Source of the DNA: Paenibacillus foliorum
Lineage (GTDB): Bacteria > Bacillota > Bacilli > Paenibacillales > NBRC-103111
Direction of reading: 5' to 3'
DNA length: 64,000 nucleotides
NCBI RefSeq assembly: GCF_013141765.1
Contig: NZ_WHOD01000109.1
Location: 62,001-126,000, forward strand
Within the stretch, counting starts at the first letter, position 1. Each line of letters starts with the position of its first letter. The position numbers and the translations under genes are program-made. Of the stretch, positions 44,575 to 52,471 are shown one piece after another. The notes under the pieces were generated by a model. That model saw only the letters and a list, made by a program, of their open reading frames with translations, did not search any database and was not told where the DNA came from.

Positions 44575-45342
44575 TTAACGCATGAAATTTCCACCGTTAA
44601 TTTCAAATGTTTCCCCTGTAATAAACGAGCTGTAAGAAGATGCAAAATAAGCTACAATCCCGCTGATATCCTGAGGTACGCCACTGCGTCCGAGCGGAAT
44701 GCCCGCAATGGATGCACGTTTGCCTTCTTCAGATGTAAAGGTAGCATGAAACTTCGTTTCTTCAATAAAGCCTGGTGCTACACAATTCACTCGAATGCCA
44801 TTTGGCGCCAATTCTTTCGCCAGACTTTTGGTCAGCGTAAGAACAGCCCCTTTGGAAGCAGCATAAATGCCTGATCCCGGTCCGCCGCCATTGTGTGCTG
44901 CGAGTGAGCTCATATTGATAATAGAACCTGCTCCTCTTGCTTTCATACCAGGAATTGCGGCCTTCGTAACAAAAACAGTGGACAATACATTAACATCCAT
45001 AATTTCTTTGTAAAGCTCATAGGTCATGTTTTCAATGCTACGTCTTTCCACCATGTTACCCGCATTATTTACGAGAATATCAAGACCGCTGCCAAATGCT
45101 TTCTCAGCTTCTGCTACTAATCTTTCAATTTGCTCTAAATCAGTCAAATCCGCTTGCACAACAGCTGCTTCCCCGCCTGCTTTGCGTATTTCATTAGCCG
45201 TTTCTTCAGCACCCTCACGATTTCCAAGATAATGAACCACAACCTTGGCACCGCAGCCGCCCAATTCTATAGCGATAGCTCGGCCAATCCCTCCTCCGGA
45301 TCCAGTTACCAATGCTACTTTATTACTCAAATCAATTTTCAT
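44575..45342 (-). CDS. Short-chain dehydrogenase/reductase (FabG-like)
   Basis: A 255-residue classical SDR. The cofactor motif TGSGGGIG is at 13-20, NNAG at 92-95, and the catalytic Ser (145/146) with Y160 and K164 lies in YAASK; it ends with the ITGETFEINGGNF motif. It oxidises or reduces a sugar, polyol or ketone with NAD(P). The basic/aromatic VVHYLGNR after strand 2 may favour NADP, but that is uncertain. It is alone and divergent from a DeoR regulator, its likely controller, so a sugar dehydrogenase is the best guess. Confidence 0.9.
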   Translation of the reverse strand: MKIDLSNKVALVTGSGGGIGRAIAIELGGCGAKVVVHYLGNREGAEETANEIRKAGGEAAVVQADLTDLEQIERLVAEAEKAFGSGLDILVNNAGNMVERRSIENMTYELYKEIMDVNVLSTVFVTKAAIPGMKARGAGSIINMSSLAAHNGGGPGSGIYAASKGAVLTLTKSLAKELAPNGIRVNCVAPGFIEETKFHATFTSEEGKRASIAGIPLGRSGVPQDISGIVAYFASSYSSFITGETFEINGGNFMR

Positions 45343-45455
45343 TTTAATTTCCCCTTCCGAATTATTCCGTTTTCATTCCAAATGGTACTCTTTACATCCC
45401 ATATCGCTTTTGCAAGTAAGTTTTGTTATACTTAACTCCTACACTACCACATAAA

Positions 45456-45500
45456 TCGAACATATTCAAACATAAATATACCTTTTCGAACCATTGAACT
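45456..45500. promoter_or_regulatory. Possible DeoR operator repeats
   Basis: TCGAACA, TTCAAACA and TTCGAACC occur within 40 bp in the SDR/DeoR divergent region. DeoR-type repressors bind such short direct repeats. The binding is inferred. Confidence 0.35.
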
Positions 45501-45527
45501 GAATTAGAAATCATACTATGGAGTTGA

Positions 45528-46313
45528 TTGACCCTGTTATCTGACGTCCGACATACTAAAATTGTAGAATTTTTAAACAGCACCGGCTCTGTAAAAGTTT
45601 CTGAAATTAGCAAGTCTTTACAGGTTAGCGAAAAAACTATTCGTGAAGATTTGGAAAAGCTAGAGGAAAAAGGATTCTTGAAAAGGGTTCATGGAGGAGC
45701 CGTAGTCATCGAGCATTCTGAATCCATGCTGCCTATTCACAAAAGAAGAACTAGACAATATGGGGAAAAGGAACAGATTGCTGCTGCTGCCTACGAGCTG
45801 ATAGAGGATGGACAAGTCGTATTGCTGGATGCAGGCTCCACTACTCTGGAGCTAGCCAAATTAATGCAGCACCGTTCGCTTACGGTGATTACGAATGATA
45901 CCAACATCGCAACGGCTCTCGCAGACAGCAATGACATCGAGCTGTGTATCCTCGGAGGCTACCGCAGAAAAAGCACCTATACGATCATCGGCCCCAGCGC
46001 TCTGAGCATGATGAGTGAGCTTAATGTGGATATCGCGTTTTTGGGATGCTCGGGTGTTGATCTGGAGAGAGGCTTATCGATTTTTCATCGGGAGGAAGCG
46101 GAGCTGAAGAAGCGGATGATTAAGTCATCACATAAAAAGGTTTTACTTGCCGACCATACCAAATTCGGCCGAACAGCTCTTATCTCGTTTGCCGAGTTAA
46201 CTGAAATGGATACATTGATAACCAATCATCAAACAGATCAAACCATCATTCAGCATATTGAACAACTCGGAGTCGAGGTTATCACAGGACAAGAGGGTTC
46301 AGGACTGTCATAG
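45528..46313 (+). CDS. DeoR-family transcriptional regulator
   Basis: A 261-residue sugar-phosphate-responsive repressor. The N-terminal winged helix (TGSVKVSEISKSLQVSEKTIREDLEKLEEKGFLKRVHGGAV) is standard DeoR, followed by the ribose-5-phosphate-isomerase-like sensor domain (LDAGSTTLELAKL, LGCSGVD, HTKFGRTA). The start is TTG 45528 with GGAG close by; a stop directly precedes it in frame, so no longer form exists. It is divergent from the SDR gene. A 25-bp palindrome spans its stop codon. Confidence 0.9.
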   Translation: MTLLSDVRHTKIVEFLNSTGSVKVSEISKSLQVSEKTIREDLEKLEEKGFLKRVHGGAVVIEHSESMLPIHKRRTRQYGEKEQIAAAAYELIEDGQVVLLDAGSTTLELAKLMQHRSLTVITNDTNIATALADSNDIELCILGGYRRKSTYTIIGPSALSMMSELNVDIAFLGCSGVDLERGLSIFHREEAELKKRMIKSSHKKVLLADHTKFGRTALISFAELTEMDTLITNHQTDQTIIQHIEQLGVEVITGQEGSGLS

Positions 46314-46331
46314 GTCACTGACCTATGACAT
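46307..46331. repeat. Perfect 25-bp palindrome across the DeoR stop codon
   Basis: TGTCATAGGTCA, one centre base, then TGACCTATGACA. The arms are perfect, with no loop and no T-run, so it is not a typical terminator. The DeoR TAG lies in the left arm. Confidence 0.7.
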
Positions 46332-46341
46332 TTGAAAAGCA

Positions 46342-46381
46342 AATAGGCGAGAAGAATTTCTTCTCGCTGCTCTTCTCGCCG
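46342..46381 (-). terminator. Terminator after the acyltransferase gene
   Basis: GGCGAGAAGA pairs with TCTTCTCGCC. On the minus strand it is followed by TATTTGCTTTTC. It lies 32 bp past the stop at 46413. Confidence 0.65.
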
Positions 46382-46412
46382 TCTATCGGTAATTAACTCT
46401 TTACCTACACTA

Positions 46413-47054
46413 TTAAATCAAATCTTTTTTATATACAGCCGGAACCCCGGCATATAAAACTCCCCCAGGGACATCGTCTTTTACAAATGCACCTCCGCCT
46501 ATCATCGACCAAGGACCTATTGTAATTTTTTCACCCAGAGCTGATCCAGTCCCGATAAAAACACCTTCCTCCACGGTGACATTTCCACTTATATTAACTC
46601 CGGGAGATAGGGTGACGTAGTCGGAGATTCTGACATCATGGGCTAAGGTCACACTGCTGTTAACGATAACAAAATGACCAATGTGAACATTGATCGTTAT
46701 GATGGTACCTGCACATATTATGGACCCGATTCCCAAATTTATTTTTCTGGAGAGTTGTACCGCGGGATGCACAAGGGTTTCTGCTAACGAAAATCCGTAA
46801 TCTCTAGTTTTCTGAACAAGCCTTTTCTTTAATTGGGGACTCCCGACACCCGCACAAACTACCTTTAATTGATCTTGTAGATGCATAATATCCGGCAAGT
46901 CACCAAGCACTGGCGTCTCATCCACCATCTGTCCGCGCATTTCCGGTCGCTCATCGAGAAAACCTACCACTTCATACCCCAATTGCTCACACAGATGATT
47001 AACCTCCCTGCCCATCCCACCGCAGCCCCATATGACAAGTTTGCTATCCTTCAT
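46413..47054 (-). CDS. NeuD-family sugar O-acyltransferase
   Basis: A 213-residue protein. The N-terminal PglD/NeuD-type nucleotide-sugar fold (LVIWGCGGMGREVNHL) is followed by a left-handed beta-helix of hexapeptide repeats (IGSIICAGTIITINVHIG, ISGNVTVEEGVFIGTGSAL). Such enzymes acetylate sugars in surface glycans or sialic-acid-like monosaccharides. The start is ATG 47054 (CAGGGA 6 nt upstream), overlapping the aminotransferase stop by 11 bp. It is last of a three-gene overlapping operon. Substrate unknown. Confidence 0.88.
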   Translation of the reverse strand: MKDSKLVIWGCGGMGREVNHLCEQLGYEVVGFLDERPEMRGQMVDETPVLGDLPDIMHLQDQLKVVCAGVGSPQLKKRLVQKTRDYGFSLAETLVHPAVQLSRKINLGIGSIICAGTIITINVHIGHFVIVNSSVTLAHDVRISDYVTLSPGVNISGNVTVEEGVFIGTGSALGEKITIGPWSMIGGGAFVKDDVPGGVLYAGVPAVYKKDLI

Positions 47055-48156
47055 GTGAAAGTCCCTGTAAAATAGTTTCCACATTGCCTTGGTTCATATC
47101 TTCCCACAAAGGTAAATTGATGATTCGCCTTCCAATTTGTTCCGTAATATGAAGAAGTGTTCGAGGATAGGACTGAAAAAGAGCTTGCTGATGGCAGGAC
47201 GGGGAAAAATAAGTACGGGTTTGAATTCCACTTGAGGCTAGCCTTTCTACGAAGTGGGTATTCCTGTATGTTTCAGGACATAGTAAAGAAAGGAACGAAT
47301 AGGCAACGCTTCCCTTTACTTCTTGGTGCTGCCAGCCTTGCTCCATCAGCCCTAACTGCTCAAGCCCCTCCATATACCAGCCAAAAACCTGTTCACGCTT
47401 GAGCTTCTTCTGTTCAAATACTTCGAGTGTAGCGAGCCCGATGGCCGCAGCGTATTCAGATAATTTACCGTTGATCCCCATTTGTTTAGATTCTCGATCT
47501 TCATTAAATCCAAAGTTTGAAGCTTGTCGCACCTTGTTGATCATCTCTTTGTCACTGCTGTATATAAGTCCGCCTTCCCCAATCCCAAAGCCCTTCGTTG
47601 CATGAAAGCTATAGACAACAGCACCTGTAAAGCCTTGGCCAAAATGGGTAGTCAGCTTCGAACCCATGCTTGCCGCCGCGTCGATAACTACGGGGATGCC
47701 ACGATCTTGCAGCGCTTCATAGGAAGTGGTATCCAGGTTGGTTCCAAATGTGGCGTATGGAATGACGACTGCAACTTCATCTCCCAATCGGTTGATTTCT
47801 TTCTCAAGCAGCTCCTCGTTCATGCACCAATCCTTTTCACATACATCTATAAAATAGGGCTCCAAGCCACACCACATTGCTGCCAAAGGAGTTGCTGCGA
47901 AAGTGAAGCTGGGCATTAAAGCATATTTACCTCGGCGTTTTAATTGAGAAATTGACAATATAAGTCCTGTAGTTGCGTTATTGACAGTTACAGCGCTGCC
48001 TTGACCATTAAACAATTCACGAATTAGACGCTGTTCAAATAAAGTATTCAATGCACCGTAATTGCTATAGGATCTCGAATCATCAATCTGTTTCAAATAG
48101 TCCATATAATCTTCTTTTACAACTAGCTTTGGCTTAAGAAAGGGGATGTCAAACAT
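47044..48156 (-). CDS. DegT/DnrJ/EryC1-family PLP sugar aminotransferase
   Basis: A 370-residue PLP enzyme that transaminates keto nucleotide-sugars. It has the PSFTFAATP stretch, D159 in VVIDAAAS (binding the pyridine nitrogen) and the Schiff-base K188 in SFHATKGFGIGEGG. ATG 48156 follows AAGGTGG at 8 nt; the GTG at 48168 lies in that site. It overlaps the glycosyltransferase by 8 bp and the acyltransferase by 11 bp, so the three are co-translated. Together they suggest formation and transfer of an N-acylated amino sugar. Confidence 0.9.
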   Translation of the reverse strand: MFDIPFLKPKLVVKEDYMDYLKQIDDSRSYSNYGALNTLFEQRLIRELFNGQGSAVTVNNATTGLILSISQLKRRGKYALMPSFTFAATPLAAMWCGLEPYFIDVCEKDWCMNEELLEKEINRLGDEVAVVIPYATFGTNLDTTSYEALQDRGIPVVIDAAASMGSKLTTHFGQGFTGAVVYSFHATKGFGIGEGGLIYSSDKEMINKVRQASNFGFNEDRESKQMGINGKLSEYAAAIGLATLEVFEQKKLKREQVFGWYMEGLEQLGLMEQGWQHQEVKGSVAYSFLSLLCPETYRNTHFVERLASSGIQTRTYFSPSCHQQALFQSYPRTLLHITEQIGRRIINLPLWEDMNQGNVETILQGLSHEG

Positions 48157-48859
48157 TACTGTTCCCACCTTCTTTATAATGTTTGGTCAAAGATTCCGGA
48201 TGTCTCGCTGATAAAACACCTAACGCTACCATCCTTCGAATTCGATTCCAATCTCCAGGCTCACTCCACAAATAACAGGTAGGATCCCAATGAACATGCT
48301 TAAAGCATTTATGATAAAAAATGGCAGAGGTCGTTACTCTGTTGCACTCCAGCGCTTCCGCATAGTTAGTGTTCCAATGACCTGGATAAACCTCGCACAA
48401 AAACGGATGAAAAATAAAATCAGCTCTCGTTTTTTTAGCAAAGTCCACCAGCTTCTCAATACGGTCTAACACAAACTCATCATCATCGTCCAGATGTGTA
48501 ATGAAGTCGCCAGAAGCCATATCTAATGCCCGATTAGATGGAATACTTCCGGCAACCAACCACCTCTGATGAGGTTCGGACGGATACTGTCCTCGCTGCG
48601 GCAAATTCTCAAAACGAATTCTAGGGTCAGCTAATCCTGTAACGAGCTGTTCCGTATTATCTGTACAATGATCTCCCACTACTATAATTTCAAGATTTTT
48701 ATAGGTTTGATTGATAATGGATTGTAACGAGCGGTTCACAAGTAAGGAAGACCGATTATAGGTTGGAACACAAACGGTGACCAACGGGTTTTCCTTTTCA
48801 TAAACCTCTGTATACCAATCCGACGATTTCAATGCTGCCATATTGTGTTGATCATCCAC
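48149..48859 (-). CDS. Family 2 glycosyltransferase
   Basis: A 236-residue cytoplasmic GT-A enzyme. It has the family-2 start VTVCVPTYNRSSLLVNRSL, VVGDHCTDNT, and the metal-binding LDDDDEF; it lacks a membrane segment. The start proposed is GTG 48859 with GGGAGA about 9 nt upstream; GTG 48868 is in frame but too close to that site. It is first of the three-gene glycan operon. It probably modifies a surface glycan or protein, with no full polysaccharide locus in view. Confidence 0.85.
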   Translation of the reverse strand: MDDQHNMAALKSSDWYTEVYEKENPLVTVCVPTYNRSSLLVNRSLQSIINQTYKNLEIIVVGDHCTDNTEQLVTGLADPRIRFENLPQRGQYPSEPHQRWLVAGSIPSNRALDMASGDFITHLDDDDEFVLDRIEKLVDFAKKTRADFIFHPFLCEVYPGHWNTNYAEALECNRVTTSAIFYHKCFKHVHWDPTCYLWSEPGDWNRIRRMVALGVLSARHPESLTKHYKEGGNSNV

Positions 48860-49505
48860 AACTGTCACTCTCCCATGGGCTAGCTGAATAATTGCCTATA
48901 GTCTAAACTGTAATAATTTTACATGGAATCAGTATATGAATAAAAAAACTAGTGGACTCAGCAGGTGACTATGGATTTAAAAAAACGTCCGTATCGATGC
49001 CTCGCAACCGTTTCAAACGTTACTACGAACGATGACAAGTTTATAGTAAACTAATGAGGATAGACGACCTGCGCACGCAAAAAAAAACGAGTCCTGCCTG
49101 CCCACACTTGAGCATTAACAGCAACTCGGATTTTTTGTTTTCAATATATATATATATGAATCCAATTAAGATGCGCTCGCCATTCCCCCACTTTCAACTC
49201 GTCCAGTTTGCGTTCGTGCCTGTAATAACATTAAGCAGCCAAAAGCAGAAAAAATCAGGTGAGTAAAGGCAGCAACTATCTAAAGCCTGCGATGTTACAG
49301 TTTTTACGAGTCTGTTTTTATCCGTGTATAAGTTTCCTGCGATAATGCATCCTTTCAACTCCCACCCTTCACTTCAGGCATGCATTCGTCAAAATTCCTG
49401 CACAATTGTATCCTTTTTCTCAAGATGGTCAATTTTGATTGAAAAAGCTGCACTTTCGCAGTTTTGAAACCCGCCCACAACTTCCAGAGTCATCTCATCG
49501 TCTAA

Positions 49506-49694
49506 ATCTTCACAAATTGGACAATTCCCCTATACAAGAACATCTATCCCGGTTTTACAAAAACGAAATTTATTGTGACCGGATGTTCCGGTGCTTATAA
49601 ATGTAATCCAATTGGCGGGCGTGGTTATTACGATGCTACCTTAACTATCGGCAATAATCAATTCACTGTCAGGGCAAATGCTATCCATCAATGA
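49506..49694 (+). pseudogene. Possible 3' remnant of a small Cys-containing secreted protein
   Basis: An open frame between TAA 49503-49505 and TGA 49692-49694 reads coherently, for example TKFIVTGCSGAYKCN and GGRGYYDATLTIGNNQFTVRA, which looks like a beta-rich secreted domain with two cysteines. There is no ATG and no ribosome site. It may be the tail of a lost gene. Low certainty. Confidence 0.3.
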
Positions 49695-49744
49695 CATTTA
49701 GTAAAATCAAAGCAGTGGTATCCTCTTTGTAAACGCCTTAAACC

Positions 49745-49774
49745 AAGCGCCTTAGGGACAACTCCCTAGCGCTT
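49745..49774 (-). terminator. Hairpin after the butanediol-dehydrogenase-like gene
   Basis: AAGCGC and TAGGGA pair with TCCCTA and GCGCTT, with a 2-nt bulge, around CAAC. The U-tract is weak (GGTTTAAGG). It lies 54 bp past the stop at 49828. Confidence 0.55.
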
Positions 49775-49827
49775 CTATTGAATAATGCAGTAGATTTACA
49801 TGAGCTACTTATCTTTAGTAACAGCTG

Positions 49828-50874
49828 TTATTCAGCTTTTACAAGAATTTTCACCTGATTTTTTTCTTTCAAGAGAGCTTCAAAGCCTTCTTCAACAGCT
49901 TCATCAAGCTTAATCCGTTTCGTTACAAGCTTCTCAGCCGAGAAGTAGCCTTGAGCCATCAAGCTAATAACAGCAGGGAATACGTTGCGATAACCGATTA
50001 TCCCTTTAACACTTCGTTCCATCATAACGATGTTATTAGGTTTAATAGGCGCTTCTTTCTCGAAAATGCTTACTATCATCAATTCGCCGCCAACTTTCGT
50101 CGAGTTAAGGGCCTGTGTAAGAACAGGAGGAACACCAGTAACCTCATAAGCGACATCTGCACCGCCATTCGTGCGTTTATGGATTTCTTCTACAACATCA
50201 TATTGTTTCGGATCAATTACGATAGCACCAAGTTCAGTCGCTTTTTGCTTCCGTTCAGCAGACAGCTCAACCGCATAGATCTCTGAAGCGCCCGAGGCTT
50301 TCAATGCTTCAATAACGAGCAAGCCGATTGGACCTGCACCGAATACTACAGCTTTATCGCCAACTTTGAGTTTACTTTGACGAACCGCGTGAAGCGCAAC
50401 TGCGGAAGGTTCCACAAGTGCACCTTGCTCATAGGAGACGGTATCCGGGATTTTGTGAACCATGTATTCTTCTGCCGCCACATATTCGGAGAAACCGCCG
50501 CCGCCGCCCGCAAGACCAAGGAAGCCCATTGTGGAGCATAGGTTATAATAACCCGATTTACATGCATCACATTTACCGCATGAATAGATCGGCTCTACAA
50601 CGACACGATCACCAACATTTACTTTGACACCCTCACCAACCTCTACGACTTTACCGGAAAATTCATGCCCCATCACGATAGGCGCTTTTTCTCCAGTGAT
50701 TGGATGTGGTAACGCCTCTGGAATAAAGATTGGGCCTGCTGTATATTCATGCAAGTCGCTGCCGCAAATTCCGCACCATTCGACTTTGATTTTCACTTTA
50801 CCTGGTTGAGCGGTTGGTTCTTCAATGTTATCTAAACGCAAATCTTTAAGGCCATGCCATCTTAAAGCTTTCAT
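49828..50874 (-). CDS. Zinc alcohol dehydrogenase, (R,R)-butanediol dehydrogenase-like
   Basis: A 348-residue medium-chain dehydrogenase. Catalytic zinc ligands lie in CGICGSDLHEY and GHEFSG plus a following Glu; structural zinc cysteines lie in CGKCDACKSGYYNLC; the NAD fold is at VFGAGPIG. The insert AGPIFIPEALPHPITGEKAP is typical of BdhA-type enzymes, which interconvert acetoin and 2,3-butanediol. The start is ATG 50874 with AGGGG about 9 nt upstream; ATG 50883 is too close to that site. It is divergent from a LacI-type regulator with a palindromic operator upstream, so sugar-responsive control is likely. Sorbitol-type dehydrogenase is the alternative. Confidence 0.9.
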   Translation of the reverse strand: MKALRWHGLKDLRLDNIEEPTAQPGKVKIKVEWCGICGSDLHEYTAGPIFIPEALPHPITGEKAPIVMGHEFSGKVVEVGEGVKVNVGDRVVVEPIYSCGKCDACKSGYYNLCSTMGFLGLAGGGGGFSEYVAAEEYMVHKIPDTVSYEQGALVEPSAVALHAVRQSKLKVGDKAVVFGAGPIGLLVIEALKASGASEIYAVELSAERKQKATELGAIVIDPKQYDVVEEIHKRTNGGADVAYEVTGVPPVLTQALNSTKVGGELMIVSIFEKEAPIKPNNIVMMERSVKGIIGYRNVFPAVISLMAQGYFSAEKLVTKRIKLDEAVEEGFEALLKEKNQVKILVKAE

Positions 50875-50943
50875 ATGTTTCATCCCCTATAAATGTAGAA
50901 TTACGAATATGACTTTATTAATTACGGAAATATTTAATTATTT

Positions 50944-50959
50944 TCGGAAACGTTTCCGA
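50944..50959. promoter_or_regulatory. Perfect LacI-type operator TCGGAAACGTTTCCGA
   Basis: A 16-bp perfect palindrome with central CG, the hallmark of LacI/GalR operators, 70 bp upstream of the dehydrogenase. A looser match (TGGAAACAATTTCA) lies near 51075-51088, just before the regulator start, so autoregulation is possible. Confidence 0.7.
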
Positions 50960-51043
50960 TACCTACTATGTCACATCACTGATATATTGTCAATGTTTAC
51001 AACCTATTTTCAAGACTGTATTCGTCATTTAAGTCAGTTATGT

Positions 51044-51062
51044 TATAATTAAAAGGTATAAT
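51044..51062 (+). promoter_or_regulatory. Two -10 boxes for the LacI-type gene
   Basis: TATAAT at 51044-51049 and again at 51057-51062, 50-65 bp before the TTG start. No good -35 is seen for either. Confidence 0.4.
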
Positions 51063-51112
51063 ATATAAACAATTATGGAAACAATTTCATATCGAATAGG
51101 AAGTGCTGGGAT

Positions 51113-52141
51113 TTGGGTACTCATAAAGTTACAATAGAGGATGTAGCAGCACGGGCGGGTGTTGGGATAGCAACCGTTTCTAGAGCCATTAATAATATGG
51201 ACGGTATTAGTCCGAAAACAAAGGAAAAAGTGCTGAACGCAGTCGAGGAACTTGGATTTATTCCAAATTCATTTGCACAAAACTTGAAGTTTCGTCAAAC
51301 CAAACAGATTGCTTTGGCTGTACCTGATATTCGCAATGCTTTTATACCGGAAATAGCCTATTCCGTCGAACAAGCGGCGAAGCATTATGGCTATCGTGTT
51401 GTTCAGATTAATACATTAGGGAATATAAGATCAGAGTTAGAACTGCTGCGTGATATGAAGAAACTTCATGTGGATGGGTTAATTATTTTACCGCTTGCTT
51501 ACCCCAAAACATTCAAAGATCTCATCAATAAAGCCAGTCTTCCAATCTCCATCATCAACTACGGAAAAACATTGGATACAGATGTGAAGGCGGATATTGT
51601 AAGTCTCTCCACTCCTGAGGGTAAGCTAGTCATGGAGCATTTAATTAGTATAGGAAGAACCAGAATTGGTTACGCAGGTGCTCCAAAAGAAATCATTGAG
51701 GAAAGATTTTTTGCTTATGAAGATGCTCTAGATCAGATGGATCGATCATTAGTCTATTTCGGTGATGATTTCTCACTGCAGACAGGAGCTAAAGCAGCCG
51801 ATTATTTTGTCAATCTGACTCATATGCCTGATGCGATTTATGCAGGAAATGATATGGTCGCAATCGGGCTGCTGAATCGCTTCAAAGAATTGGGTGTTCG
51901 TGTACCAGAGGATATTGCTATCGTTGGAGTCGATAATAATTTATTGTGTAAGATCACTACACCTAAGATCAGCTCAGTCTCAATTATGGGGGCGGAAGTA
52001 GCCAAGGTTGCGACGGAGCTTCTGCTGCAGCGTATACATGAGCAGAAGAAAGGTCTTTATGAGCGGGTGCAGTTCGATCCAAGGCTGATCGTTAGAGAAT
52101 CTAGCTTAGCGCGGACTCGCAGCACTCAGCAAATTGAATAG
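51113..52141 (+). CDS. LacI-family transcriptional regulator
   Basis: A 342-residue repressor. The N-terminal helix-turn-helix (VTIEDVAARAGVGIATVSRAINNMDGISPKTKEKV) with hinge is followed by a periplasmic-binding-like sensor domain (VDGLIILPLAYP, PDAIYAGNDMVAIGLL, DIAIVGVDNN). The start is TTG 51113 after a GGAAG/GGGA ribosome site; the GTG at 51103 is out of frame. It faces the butanediol-dehydrogenase-like gene across the palindromic operator and ends at a strong terminator. The effector is unknown. Confidence 0.93.
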   Translation: MGTHKVTIEDVAARAGVGIATVSRAINNMDGISPKTKEKVLNAVEELGFIPNSFAQNLKFRQTKQIALAVPDIRNAFIPEIAYSVEQAAKHYGYRVVQINTLGNIRSELELLRDMKKLHVDGLIILPLAYPKTFKDLINKASLPISIINYGKTLDTDVKADIVSLSTPEGKLVMEHLISIGRTRIGYAGAPKEIIEERFFAYEDALDQMDRSLVYFGDDFSLQTGAKAADYFVNLTHMPDAIYAGNDMVAIGLLNRFKELGVRVPEDIAIVGVDNNLLCKITTPKISSVSIMGAEVAKVATELLLQRIHEQKKGLYERVQFDPRLIVRESSLARTRSTQQIE

Positions 52142-52471
52142 AACGAAATGAAGGTCATTGAAGGAGCAGAGCTTGGATAATCGCGGCCTGACATACATAA
52201 GATCGGAGAACGTTTGGGGCTGCAGGAGGACGTGAAGGACGTGACTACAAAACGTTTGTATCTGGTCATCACAAAGACCATATAGAAATAGGCTTCTCAA
52301 TAAGTTCGATTATCCGAACTCATGAGAAGCCTATTTTTCGATGGGATCGAATGGGAGTTCCTTCGAAGGACACCCACCCTTGATATATAAAGACTGAAAC
52401 CCTTATTACATCATGTCGCTCATTTTTTATCGTGCTCGTATGTTGATCATTGCTTATTGTTTAGTTTAATC
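52142..52471. other. Convergent intergenic region
   Basis: A 330-bp gap with the large bidirectional hairpin at 52286-52338 and a near-palindrome TACAAA-ACG-TTTGTA at 52246-52260. Nothing else was recognised. Confidence 0.5.
52286..52338 (+). terminator. Bidirectional terminator between the LacI gene and the SLH operon
   Basis: AAATAGGCTTCTCA-T-AGTTCG pairs with CGAACT-A-TGAGAAGCCTATTT, followed by TTTTTCG on the plus strand and a weaker T-tract on the minus strand. Confidence 0.85.

Larger units (their letters stand above)
48860..49827. other. Long intergenic region with a possible gene remnant
   Basis: 968 bp without a firm gene. It contains a (TA)n stretch near 49144-49156, a possible 3' gene remnant at 49506-49694, and the hairpin at 49745-49774. 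Short ORFs at 48971 (27 aa) and 49054 (70 aa) lack convincing ribosome sites or composition. Confidence 0.55.

Noticed and set aside
48971..49054. 27-codon ORF beginning MDLKKRPYRC
   Set aside because: Only a weak AGGTG close to the ATG, no terminator, too short to support.
49054..49266. 70-codon plus-strand ORF
   Set aside because: Odd composition with a (TA)n-encoded IYIYM stretch and no ribosome site.
49727..49740. cre-like TGTAAACGCCTTAA
   Set aside because: Two mismatches, and it lies downstream of the dehydrogenase rather than before a promoter.
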